A stretch of 64,000 nt of DNA from Ophryocystis elektroscirrha (Eukaryota > Apicomplexa > Conoidasida > Neogregarinorida > Ophryocystidae), in assembly GCA_030141585.1 (NCBI GenBank), contig JAQIFP010000017.1, positions 1 to 64,000 of the forward strand. Reading direction: 5' to 3'. Shown here piece after piece: positions 11,156 to 22,581 of this stretch; position 1 is the stretch's first letter, and each line of letters starts with the position of its first letter. The notes below the pieces were generated by a model. It made no database searches. It was not told the DNA's origin and saw only the letters and a program-made list of their open reading frames with translations. A program made the position numbers and the translations under genes.

Positions 11156-13976
11156 TTACGCAGGACTGCACAAACGTATTTTGTCAAAATTAACACATGC
11201 TATGCAATATGTTTTTATGTATATTTATTTTTGAATGAGCAAATACACCAATCATGGAATTAAATTTGTCAACTTCCCACATTTGCTCTAACTTTGAATT
11301 CCCTTTGAAGACTGAAATTTTGAATCTGTTGCCACTATTATTGCGTAATATTATAATTACTTCGATACTTCATTTGAAAGGCACGGTTTAAATGTCTTGA
11401 TCGACAAACAACTAACTTCATTCAAAAAAATGCGATGCTTTATCGAATTGTTCACTATGGTGTAAATGAACAAATCTTAATTTACCTTGAAACAATAAAG
11501 CGTAGCATTTCATATTTTTATTTTCACGAAATTCTAGCATCCAATAATCTAAAAACCCAATAGAAGTCGTCAAATAATGCACTTATTTCATTAATAAAAT
11601 TTAGTATAAATCCGTAGTTTCTGAAATTGAAAAAATATATATTTAATAGCTTTAATTCAGAAAACATTTATTACCCTGTATAATTTTTTATAAAAAAAGG
11701 ATTAAAACAAAAACTGGTTTTTTCTTTGATAGGCTTGGTTAATATCATTTGAGACATAGTAATGTTTGATAACCTTGTATCAAACTAAGAGTATATAGAT
11801 TAATCAATACTAACAAATTCGTTTCGAATATACCAGTGCTTTTCATTTTTTGAACAAATTGAAGAATAATCTGCAAGAATCCATCAAATAATCATTTGTT
11901 TTCTAGTTTTATTATTTTTCAAATTACCTATTGGTTGAAAAATATTTTTTGAGAGCAAATAATTTTTCCGTATCCCATTATTCTAGATTGAAGTCAATAA
12001 TGTAAGAAGTTTTTTACATTTTTTTCAAATTTTAAACTAAAAAATTTTGCAAGTCTGAAGAATAAAGTACAATTTGAAGCAACTACTTATTATATAATTG
12101 ACTAAAGTATGAATTGAGATCCAAAGGTTTATACATTTGCCCATTATCGTAAGAAACTGGTATTTCAATTATATTGATTATTTAATTAGTTACTTTCACT
12201 TCTTATACCAAATGATTCTTTTATAATATACAATCCACGCATTACACTCGTGTTATATGAGCTAATTCCTTGAAGTAAACAAAAATTTTGGTTTTTTTTG
12301 ACTACCTTTCGTTAGTCTGCTCCACGTAATTTTATTATGAACAGGAAGACGACTAATTTTGATAATTCTATTTTCATCGATTGGTATACCCGCTATATAC
12401 ATATTTATCAATTGTATTCAAACCGTGTTTTGCAGAGTTGCACACATTACTAATTCCCTACTTGTTATGATATAAATTTGTTTATTACAGAATATAAGAC
12501 ATGACCAAAAACAGGATTATACTCAGATGGCTAAACAAATTGCAAGTTGTATCATTATTTACGCATTTTGAAGGACAAACACAATAATAGTCAAAATGTT
12601 TTATATTAAGAGAGTCAAAAGTTGATTTACAAGAAATTCTTGGCTGAATAATGAGCGGGAAAAATATTACTTAAAATATGTAGTATGGGATGGAAAATCG
12701 TTCTGAGTATAGATACTAATACTTTTGAATACCTCAAATAACTGTATTTCAATTGTGTCGTTGTCAGTTTTCAAATATCTATTCCAGTTTTGAATTGTAA
12801 ATAATTCTATTTTCATAGAATTAGATAGTATTTCAAATTTCTTGGTCTACTGCAGATAAAAAAATATTTAAACCATGATACTTGATTTTCCATTACATGC
12901 CCCTCTAGTTCTAATTTCGCAAACTATATATTAGATTTATTAAAAATCGAAAAAACCTTAGTATCTCGCTTTTGATATTTAATCTTAACAACCAAGGGTT
13001 TTTTTTTTTGGTTTAGCAACGTGTCAGTGATTGAACGACCGAGAGATGTATATCCAATATACTTCTGCATCTTACACATAAAAATATTACTGACGCATGC
13101 TTACTGCATCTTGACTCTTTTCCATAGTTTTTCTCGGTAAATTATTTCTGTATATCAAAAGATCATCTGGTGATATCTATAAAAATAGATTAAATTTAAT
13201 TAACCTTAAAATAACTTTTCTGGTCTGAGGTCTTTTGATGAATGCTGAATTCTGGATTTTTTTTGAATGAAGATGCAGTTAGTACGAGATGTGTTTTTTT
13301 ATTGTGATACGCCTGAGGTTTAAGAACAATGTAAAACTGTTTTTCTGAGTCATTCCAAGAATTTAACAAAATTGCAGCGTTAGATTGTAATTTCACTTGA
13401 CAGTTTTTTTGGTAAACGCGTAAATAAACATTTCCATTCTACATTTCAATTTATGTGGATAAATTACTTTGGGAAGGTTTAATACTGTCGAGGCTTTTAT
13501 CACAGAATAATGAGGTAATTCTTTTTTTACGAAAACATCTGGTGTCACTCCAAATTCGTTGATAATGCGAGAGTATTTAAGCTGCATGTTATTGCTGCCA
13601 TCAAATCTAAAAAAAACGTTAAATATACATTTATTATACAATTCAATCAATACACCTAACAAAAACACCATTAAACTAAATTAGATGTGTACCTTTAAGG
13701 GTTTCACTAATGGTTTCATTAGTCAGATTAGTGTACTCTTTTTTCATTAAAGAAAAGCTTTTGTGAAGCAAATGATTTCCAAGCATCAAAGCTGATTGGG
13801 TTTCTTTCAATGAGAAAAAACCTGTATAAATTAAAACTTATAACTTATTCACTGTATTGCGGAATCACCAATTCAGATCTCAAGTGTTGGAAGTTTCCAT
13901 AACTTGATGTGAAATTTCCCAATCTAAAATTGTTCAAGATAATTAAAATAATTTGTAAAAATTTTAATTCTTGCAT
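11156..13976 (-). CDS. LCCL-domain secreted protein (CCp/LAP adhesin-like)
   Basis: Many short exons on the minus strand, all joined by 26-60-nt introns. The start at 13976 gives a signal peptide (MQELKFLQIILIILNNF). The middle (about 12480-12060) splices into an LCCL domain: C..C, then PVFGHVLYS, SNVCNSAKHAGIP, a beta-rich stretch, KGISSYNTS and an ending hydrophobic IIKESFGI. Downstream exons (WMLEFRENKNMKCYALLF; CLSIKTFKPCLSNEWQQI) look extracellular, ending CVNFDKIRLCSPA. LCCL proteins are secreted or surface molecules; in apicomplexans they are the CCp/LAP family of sexual and oocyst stages. The link between the first block (13976-13013) and the LCCL block (from about 12900) is the weakest: these could be two tandem genes. 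The LCCL call rests on pattern recognition by eye. Confidence 0.6.
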
Positions 13977-14158
13977 AAAATTTACTCTTTTCTTTGACTC
14001 CCGATTAAAGAGTTATTGAAAGCTAATTTCACTCAATATATGTCAAATTTCAAGTATTTTAATGATATTAGAAAGGTAAATCTTTAAAAAAAAATGGAAC
14101 TTGCTTTAATCTTTTAAATACTAACGTTTTTAGGTTTAAATTATAAAAGACGCGTAAA
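13977..14158. promoter_or_regulatory. Divergent promoter of the LCCL and Frizzled-CRD genes
   Basis: The 182-bp gap separates the start codons of two secreted-protein genes transcribed away from each other. It is AT-rich; I see no distinctive motif. Joint regulation is inferred from spacing alone. Confidence 0.4.
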
Positions 14159-15775
14159 ATGAAATGCATAGTTTTTGTATTGTGTTCTATCTGGGTTTTT
14201 GCATCTAAGAGCAGCATTGGGCGGACAAATAGTCTGTCAAAACCATTAAAAAACCGTTCTTGGTTTAGTAATTTGTCTGAGATAAAAAATACGAAAGACA
14301 ATTTGAAAATTATAGAAAAAGTCATGTATAATCTGATGCTTGCTCAGTGAGACATATAAGAGTTTCATGCTTAGATTTGATTCAGAAGGATATAATTTGT
14401 AATTTAAATATTACATCCAGAATAATTTAGCTTAGTTGGACAAGTCTTGAGCAACGATAAATCTTTAAGATTTGCAAGATCTTATAAAAAATTTGTTACA
14501 AAGCTACCACATTGCGATTCAAGTTCATTGAATGAATTTTCTTCAAGTACACATATTGATATTTACATTCAACTAGGTCAATCTGAAATAGCTTTGTATC
14601 CCGGTATTTATTTAAAATGTTATACTGCTATAGGGGGGCCTATACGAAAAGCTTACGGATCAGAGTTAACGGATTACGTGAATAATCAATTATTGGTAAT
14701 GAAGTAAACAGAGACCTAGTATTAGAGTTTGAACTCCGACACAAATTTTACTCATAATAGTGTTGCCTTATTATCAAATCAAGCAAGACACACTGTCATC
14801 GGAATAATTTCAGTATTTAAATTTTGTGTTTTGACGTATTAATTTGGTAGACAATTCTGGCAGCAGTTATAGATATTGTGCCTCCTTTAATACCTCTACC
14901 AGTGTAAACATAAATTCTTTAACATTCCTAATTTTTAGTTGGATTTGGAGGCCGTTTCCTTGTCTGCCAATGCTTACAGGAAAAAATTGTTTGCTTTCAG
15001 TTTTGTATCCTATCACAATTGCTGATTTTACTATTGCTCATGTAACAGATACAATAATGGATGGTGTCATTACTGGATTTCCAACAAAATATAATACCAA
15101 AGTAGGAATAACATCTGACGCTTTATACAAAATGTGTGCAAGTAATTTCTTCATCTTTCAAAAAAATTACAGCTGTGTACTTGGGAATGTATTGTGCGTC
15201 TTTATTTCCTATGTGTTGGTTGCCTATAGGTTTAAGGGAAGCGCAATCATTTGCTGTCTGTTTTCCACAATGCTTGCTTGTTTTAGTAGCGTGTCCAGGA
15301 TTTTGGTTAGATGATATTCAAGGACCATGTAGCTCTGTTTCAATACCACCCTTTTGTTCTTTCTCTAGTTTCATAAACTTAAATTTATTACCACCACAGT
15401 AAATTACAGTTCATTTTTCAAAATATAGATATACATCTTTTGAAGAATCGAATCCATATCCACAATCATGTCCAAAATTACCGACCAGGAAGTCGCGGCT
15501 GCAGTATAAAATAGAATCCCCTTTTGATGAGATTAATAATAAGTTATCTACAAATGACCTTACAGCAATTAGTGGCAGCTTAATTCGTAAAAGTAACTTA
15601 ACTATGTCATGTTAATTTTAAATCAGTAAGCTCATACAGCACTATTTCTAGTCCTATAAAAAAAATCAATCTCTGTCAAGATAAAAATTCAAACTGTACA
15701 AATTGTGAATGTAAGACCTCATAGTAAAATAATTTGTAGACACGCACGGCTATTCTATCTCAAATTCTGCTTAGT
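14159..15775 (+). CDS. Secreted protein with Frizzled-type cysteine-rich domain
   Basis: About 438 residues, ten exons, introns 29-38 nt. Starts with a signal peptide (MKCIVFVLCSIWVFASKS). After a roughly 150-residue N-terminal part and a hydrophobic stretch (IISTILAAVIDIVPPLIPL) come ten cysteines spaced as in the Frizzled CRD: C-x8-C, about 48 residues, then C-x8-C-x6-C-x14-C-x3-C-x6-C-x11-C-x8-C. The C-x8-C-x6-C unit includes YCASLFPMC, compared with LCS.Y.P.C of Frizzled; x3 and x6 also match exactly. The tail (PQSCPKLP, NCTNCEYTHG) is cysteine-bearing and ends TAG. I see no seven-helix membrane domain, so it is a soluble or singly anchored CRD protein, not a Frizzled receptor. Ligand unknown. 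Confidence 0.65.
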
Positions 15776-15978
15776 TCGTTAGGGTAACTTATACGATTTT
15801 GTATGAACTTGTTACACGTTAAATTTAACAAATTTAAAATATAACTGGTTTAACTGAGTTTAGTGAAGCTCATTAAAATATAAACAATGGACCTGAATTA
15901 GCTGATTATATTTTAATTTTAAATCCAAACATTTTCATAACTATTAAATTTTATAGAAAAAGCGAAACAGTGTTGTAG

Positions 15979-17619
15979 ATGAATGATTTCATTTCTATTA
16001 GATGGGTTCAATGTGACAATTGTCATAAATGGCGAAAACTGCCTGGTTGTTCAGAGACAGATTATAACAAACTAAAAGCAATCAATACTAAATGGATATG
16101 TGAAATGAATTCTTGGGATCCCATTCGAACTTCTTGTGATATACCTGAAGAAAATGGAGATTCTTTCTCTTATAACTATAAACATGTGTTCTTTGATCGA
16201 TGTGTCGACAGCATAATTTCAAAACTTGCTATTCCTTGCAATAAAGTAACGAAAAACCATTTTTTTCAAAATTCTAGCTTCAAAAATTCTAAATATTATT
16301 TATATGGATTTCCATGGCATAAGTTGCCTTTGTGCATATTACAAAAAATTCAAGAAATTTTATCAGATAAATGCAATAATACAAAGGTGAAGCATAAATC
16401 TATGAAAAAAAGTGATTTGATGCTTAAATGGAAAGAGTGCCGTTTACTAGTCATACGACATAGCATAGATTTGATTCCTAATTTGCTGAAATGCATAAAA
16501 AACTTTGTTTCATACTACGAAAAATTGAATTCAATGTGTTCTACAATAAATACATTATTAAATAGCAACACAGTTACAGCTGATCTTTCTGATGAAGACA
16601 TATATAAAATTCTCAAATTTGTCAATGTGCTAACAACTCAAAATTTCAATATACTTCTTCAGAGAAGCAGATATCTTAACAAGCAATACTCATCTAGACA
16701 GAAATACTGTCATAAGCAAAAATTGTTGAACTTTTCATTGTCAACAATTCACAATGACACCGTTCATTACCAGAAGAGAAAAGACAACTATGTAACTTTA
16801 TTCGCAAATATAAGTGTAGATTTAGTATCTATGATTCCAGTTGTACCAGGAATATATGTAGTAGATTTGAATAAAAATTTATCTAATCAAGAGGATACTA
16901 AATTGTTACCTCATTTTCTAAATCTGACTGACCGCAAGTTAGCAGAGCTAAAAATCTCTAATCGCCAAATAAATCAAATACCCAGTATATTTCATCCAAA
17001 CGTAACTTCTTTTAGATGGTTTGTCAATACTGTACATAAACAAAATTATTTCTATTTGGATTTTGAAAATACAAAACTGAACTATTATAGGTTTCATGCT
17101 AACAAATTCTTTTGTTTTCCTGAATGGCAATTGTATAAACATTCAATTAGTGATAAGAAACTTATCACTTATTTTAAAGAAGAAAACTCAAAGCATAATT
17201 CCACTCTGTGGAAAAAATTTGATTGTAACTGGTCGTGGAGTAGTGTTAAAAATAAATTTATTTTGAATAACAAAAATCATTTTATAGCATATGGTGACAA
17301 TGAAAAATTGGTCCCAAAAGATTCTAAGAGAATCAATATTCAGAAATTTAAATTTGACAACTTTACATGTGAGAATTTAGAAAAGTCATTGAAGTTTGAG
17401 ATGCAAGATAATTGCTTTTTAAAGAATAAAATTAGAAAAAACAAAAAACAAATGACGCATAATTATTTTGACATCAAGTCAAATACGCTTTTTAAAGCAG
17501 ATATGATATCAAACACTATTATTTTAATCAAACAAATTAAACTGTTATCAAGAATAATTGCATACAATTTATGGTTTCTCAACAATATGATAGTAAATAG
17601 TGATACCGTGGTGAATTGA
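15979..17619 (+). CDS. CW-type zinc finger protein
   Basis: Intronless, 546 residues. Residues 7-54 form a CW zinc finger: WVQCDNCHKWRKLPGC, then KWICEMNSWDPIRTSC, with the four zinc cysteines and the conserved tryptophans that build the aromatic cage. CW domains read methylated H3K4, and the H3 in this window keeps K4. The rest is basic, rich in Lys/Asn/Phe, with no domain I recognise. Likely a nuclear chromatin protein; partners unknown. Unusual here for its long single exon. Ends 84 bp from the convergent RING gene. Confidence 0.85.
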   Translation: MNDFISIRWVQCDNCHKWRKLPGCSETDYNKLKAINTKWICEMNSWDPIRTSCDIPEENGDSFSYNYKHVFFDRCVDSIISKLAIPCNKVTKNHFFQNSSFKNSKYYLYGFPWHKLPLCILQKIQEILSDKCNNTKVKHKSMKKSDLMLKWKECRLLVIRHSIDLIPNLLKCIKNFVSYYEKLNSMCSTINTLLNSNTVTADLSDEDIYKILKFVNVLTTQNFNILLQRSRYLNKQYSSRQKYCHKQKLLNFSLSTIHNDTVHYQKRKDNYVTLFANISVDLVSMIPVVPGIYVVDLNKNLSNQEDTKLLPHFLNLTDRKLAELKISNRQINQIPSIFHPNVTSFRWFVNTVHKQNYFYLDFENTKLNYYRFHANKFFCFPEWQLYKHSISDKKLITYFKEENSKHNSTLWKKFDCNWSWSSVKNKFILNNKNHFIAYGDNEKLVPKDSKRINIQKFKFDNFTCENLEKSLKFEMQDNCFLKNKIRKNKKQMTHNYFDIKSNTLFKADMISNTIILIKQIKLLSRIIAYNLWFLNNMIVNSDTVVN

Positions 17620-17703
17620 GAATTGTATTAAATTGGAGAAAAACGTATGATATTTGACTCTTACGACGAAAAGATTTCTCCAGTTTTTTTAGGATGATTG
17701 AAG

Positions 17704-18305
17704 TTAAACAATTTTATCGTTGATATTAACTCCTGTTCGTCTTTCATTGGCTGCGGCTATTGCAATATCATTCATGTGCTCGAATTTCTGAAATTATAAT
17801 TGAAGTTCTGTTATTCATACGTTTAAATCAGGATATAAACGATTAATAATATTGTCAAATAATGTATTTGCTCTTAGTTGTCTACGTGAAGACATTTTTT
17901 TGCGACATTGTGGGCAATCTTGATGACTTTTGAAACATTCAATCAGTAAATCAGATTATTACCCTACTCTTAGCCAACGTTCAATACATTCACCACAAAA
18001 TCGATGTAAACAATCTTTAACAACTGCTACATCTTGTAGTGTACCTGCAAAAGTTTTATAAATAGTACTTCCAACTCATGCAAATAGGACACAGGAATAT
18101 CTCGTGCAATCCAGATTCCATTGCACTAACTATTTTTTTCAGAGATTCGCGGCTACAAGTTTTAATTGATCTTGGATGCCTCAAAGCTGAATAAAGTTCC
18201 AAATCTACATGTTAATTAATAACAAAATAATACTTGAAGGTATGTTGCCTATGATTGTTTCAAGTTCATTAATGTTAAAGTTGGAGTAATGAGAAATTTT
18301 TTCCA
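17704..18305 (-). CDS. RING-finger protein, RING1-like E3 ligase
   Basis: Five exons, about 157 residues. Splicing assembles a C3HC4 RING: CPICMSTLQDVAVVKDC, LHRFCGECIERWLR, then DCPQCRKKMSSRR. The spacing and following RRQLRANTLFDNIINRLYP match RING1/RING2 (..KRSLRPDPNFDALISKIYP), the Polycomb H2A ubiquitin ligases, although the RAWUL domain is absent and the C terminus is short. An N-terminal helical stretch of about 60 residues precedes the RING. The second splice uses a less standard donor (GTTGGA), chosen because it restores exact RING spacing. Other small RING ligases remain possible. Confidence 0.75.
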
Positions 18306-18452
18306 TAATAAATTATTTACTCGTCGTTGGATGTTCTGTGACTGTCATAGTATCGATTAGAATGCGTGCTAAAATAAAGCTAACTATTCTAAATAATCAT
18401 CTTTTGGTTTATTTATACACCACTCTTTTAAAAAAAAACATAATGAGACAAA

Positions 18453-20297
18453 ATGAATATAATGGATGTAACTTTACATAATCTTAAGTTTTTTGAAACT
18501 CCACCTTGGATACTGTTATGTGTCGGGGTTACAGGTAAAGCATATTTATATTAAAGGTTATTAAGGGGTTCTTCTTGCTTTAATTACTGAAGAAGACAAC
18601 TTCCATGTATTTTCCCATGATTTTTGTGAAACAGCCAAATACACCAAACAAAAATCTCATGTCTTTACTATCGAACATTTTTGGCTTCAACTTAAAGCAC
18701 TTTTAAATTTTAAAAAGAAAAAAGATATTTGTTCGAAAATATGCAATTCAATTCTCAATTTTATGAATTTTGTCAAAAGTAAAATAACGACCGTATGGAC
18801 GCTATATTCTCTGAAAAAAATTGCTACCAGCAAAAGACATATTTTTTATCTTTATCAAAAAAAAACATTAAGTCTCACAATTCAAAAAAACGAATCGGAA
18901 ATTGATTCGTATTTAGATTGTAAAAAAGCCATGGGTGAGAATTGGCCTTTCATGTGGGAAGTTTCTGATGTGAAAGAAGACAAAATTAATTGTCAAGGCT
19001 CCATTTGTTATCCGATGTCATCATACAGGTAAATAATTATCTTTTTTTTATATATAAAATCAGCTATCTTAATTTAATAAGAGATAAAAGAGTACAGGCT
19101 GCTGCTATAGAAACTGCCAAAATATGGAGCACTGGAAATCATGGGCCCCGAATGTTAGGTGGTAATATGTCTGTTCTGATGGAGTTGGAAAAAACTGTAG
19201 CAGCATTCTATTCTAGAGAAAGCACAATTTTGTGCGCAAGTGGATTTTTAGCTTGTATGAGTATTTGTGCAGCTATTGCAACAGATAACACTGTAATTTT
19301 TTTTATGTTACCTATTTATATTCTAGGTAATATTTGCGGATAGTCGTCTTCACTCTAGTCTCAGATCAGGATTAACAATTGGAAGAGGAAAGGTTTTTTG
19401 GTTCAAGCATAACAATTTTGATCATTGTGAGAGCTTAATAAATACATATAGAAAGTGTCGTAAAGACTCTTGGATGGTAAATTAAAACTGCAGTATATAT
19501 ATTTATACATTTTTCAGATAGTTGAGTCAGTTTATTCGATGGATGGAGACGTATGTAATTTACCAAAAGCTCATACTCTCTGTCAAAAATATGATATAAA
19601 ATTACTAATTGACGAAGCCCATGGTTTAGGCGTGTTAGGAAAAACTGGTAGAGGTATTGAGGAACACTATGGTATACCAAATTGTGCCACAATTATTGCT
19701 GGGACATTCAGTAAAGTACTTAGCTTATTTTTTGATAATTTATCAGTCTATTGCGTCAATAGGGGGGTTTATAACAGGCCCAAAAAAAATTATTGACTAT
19801 TTGGATTTTCATGCTATCGGCAACGTATTTTCAGCTCCCCTGCCTGCTTATTGTGCTGGTGCAGCTATCAAAAGTTTTGAAATAATTAACTCTGAACCTG
19901 ATATAATAGAAAAAACTCAAAGCATCTCAAAGAAGTTCAGAAGGTATTTAGAAACAGGATTGAATTTGTGGCCCCAAGATTACCCTGTGCATAAAAAAGT
20001 AAAATTGTATGAAAATTCATAAATGATCAGTATTTTTTGGGAGGAGACGAGCTCACAACTGTTATACCATTAATATTTGAAAACGATATAGATCGTGTTA
20101 TGCGAATTGCTTCAAAACTTCGTTTACGTGGGTTTATGGTCTCAGCTGTTGCGTATCCGGCTTGCCCCTTATCCTCCCCTCGATTTCGTATAACAGCTAC
20201 AGCGGCATTAACTGATTCATTGATGCGAGACTTTGTAGCAAACTTAGTTTCAACTTGTATAGAAGAAGAGCCATCGACGATATTAAATTCGTGTTAA
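18453..20297 (+). CDS. Serine palmitoyltransferase-like alpha-oxoamine synthase
   Basis: Seven exons, about 545 residues. A PLP enzyme that joins serine and acyl-CoA in the first step of sphingolipid synthesis at the ER. An N-terminal membrane segment (PPWILLCVGVTGVLLAL) matches SPT rather than soluble relatives (KBL, ALAS). Visible motifs: SSYSYLNL, NHGPRMLGGN, IVESVYSMDGD, the cofactor Asp-His in LIDEAHGLGVLG, and the Schiff-base lysine in GTFSKSIASIGGF, so it should be catalytic. The SIGGF after the lysine resembles the non-catalytic LCB1 subunit, giving mixed LCB1/LCB2 features. Sequence identity would need a search. Confidence 0.8.
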
Positions 20298-20490
20298 CGC
20301 TTGAAAACGGGTTTTTTGTAAAATTTTTTTTAAAATATATGACGAATGCCATCAAGTCAATTGAATAATTTAAGTATTTTACTACTACTAATATCAAAAT
20401 TTCAACTTAACTATCTGTGACAGCTGTTATAATTAAAACATCATAAGTTAAATATCAATTAATATAATAAAACTGAATATCAGTCAAATT

Positions 20491-22524
20491 ATGATGATAC
20501 AAAATTACAGACTAGAAAATGCGCTTTGCTTGTTAAAACGGAAAAATCATATTTATTATGCTGCCCGAAAATTATCAAATTTTTTTGTAAAAAAATATTA
20601 CAGTTCGCATATTGTCGGTATAGATTTGGGAACTACAAATTCTTGTGTCGCTATTGTCAATGATTCCAAAAATGTTAAAGTAATTGAGAATTCAGAAGGA
20701 ATGAGAACAACTCCGTCTATTGTAGCTTTTACTAAAACTGGAGAACGATATATTGGATTGCCTGCTAAAAGACAAGCTATTGTTAACCCTGAAAATACAT
20801 TTTACGCAACTAAAAGATTGATTGGTAGGACGTTTAATGATCCTGTAGTTCAAGAACAAAAACTGAATGTTGCTTACAAAATTATTGAGGCAAATAATGG
20901 TGATGCATGGGTCGAATCATTTGGAAAAAGTTATTCTCCAAGTCAAATTACAGCATTCATTTTGGAGAAGATGAAATCTGTGGCTGAAGATTATTTAAAT
21001 CACAAAATTGAAAAAGCCGTCATAACCGTTCCTGCGTATTTCAACGACTCTCAAAGACAGGCAACTAAAGACGCTGGAAAAATAGGTATCAATTAATTTA
21101 TTATGAGTTTTTATAGCGGGACTGGATGTTGTACGAATTATTAATGAACCAACAGCTGCAGCATTAGCTTATGGGCTAAATAAACAAGACGACAAAACAT
21201 TAGCTGTGTTTGACTTGGGTGGAGGTACATTTGATGTATCCATTTTAGAAGTCATGGGTGGCGTTTTTGAAGTGAAAGCAACCAATGGCAACACTGCTTT
21301 AGGTGGAGAGGATATTGATAAATTAATTCTTCAACATTTATTGAATACTTTCCAGCACGCTGAAAACATTGATTTGGCAAGTGACAAGCTTGCTTTACAA
21401 AGGTAACATTTTTTGGTTTTACTTAGTACTCCAGATTACGTGAAGCCTCTGAACACGCCAAAATTGAGTTATCTTCCAAGGAAGTAACTGAAATAGTTCT
21501 ACCTTTTATAACTAGTAGCATTAATGGACCAAAACACTTGCATGTAAAAATAACTCGAGCTTTTTTAGAAAATATGGCACAGGAAATACTAGAGAAAACA
21601 CGCGAATCATGGTATAAAAATTTCACTAGTTATATATTGTCGTAGTGATCGCTGTATTAAAGATTCTGGAATTAAATTAGAAAACATATCTGATGTTATT
21701 TTGGTAGGAGGAATGACACGAATGCCGCTTGTTTCTAACATTGTTGAAAATATTTTTTTAAAAAAACCTACAAAGGGAATCAATCCAGATGAAGCTGTTG
21801 CAGTTGGCGCTGCAATACAAGCTGCTATATTAAAAGGCCAAATGAAAGATTTGTTACTATTGGATGTTACACCGTTGTCCTTAGGCATTGAAACATTAGG
21901 TGGCGTTTTGACAAAAATAATTTCTCGTAACACAACAATTCCAACTAAAAAAACTCAAATATTTTCTACTGCTGCCGACAATCAAACAAATGTAAAAAAA
22001 GTAATTTAATCATTCTTTAATTTAAGGTTGATATTAAAGTTTATCAAGGAGAAAGAGAACTCGCATTAGATAATAAATTCTTGGGTCAGTTTGAATTACA
22101 GGATATACCATTAGCACCGCGAGGCGTTCCTCAAATTGAAGTATCTTTTGATATAGATGCCAACGGACTACTACATGTATCTGCTTTTGATAAAATAACC
22201 AATAAAAAAAAAGAAATTACAATACAATCTTCGGGAGGACTATCCGAAAACGAAATTCAATCAATGATAAATGATGGGGAAATTCATAGAATGCAAGACG
22301 AGGAAGCAAAAAAACTCATAACATTGAAAAATGATGCAGAAGCATTACTTTACTCGTTGAAAAAACAAGAATTTATTTCAAAGGAATGTGGTGACGAAAT
22401 AAACTTAAAAATTGAAGCATTACATAAAACACTTGAAGTTAATGATTTTGATAAAATACAATCTGCTTTAAAAGACCTACAAGAAGAAATTTGGAAAATT
22501 AATCTCAAAGATAATTCAAAATAG
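20491..22524 (+). CDS. Mitochondrial Hsp70
   Basis: Five exons, introns about 26-35 nt, about 636 residues. The basic N-terminal presequence of roughly 48 residues precedes the ATPase domain ([57 protein letters not shown]). The substrate-binding domain has the [17 protein letters not shown] and [16 protein letters not shown] blocks. NSCV rather than YSCV and the DnaK-like core mark the organellar type, which drives matrix import and folding. The C terminus is not an ER or cytosolic signal. Shows that the organism has mitochondria or a mitochondrion-related organelle. Confidence 0.95.
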
Positions 22525-22581
22525 TAAATCAACGCAATTTGTTATCCTTTACTACCAGATAATGATCCTTTAAGTAGAACA

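Noticed and set aside
14159..15775. A full Frizzled/Smoothened receptor
   Set aside because: Only the cysteine-rich domain is present; no seven hydrophobic helices follow before the stop at 15775.
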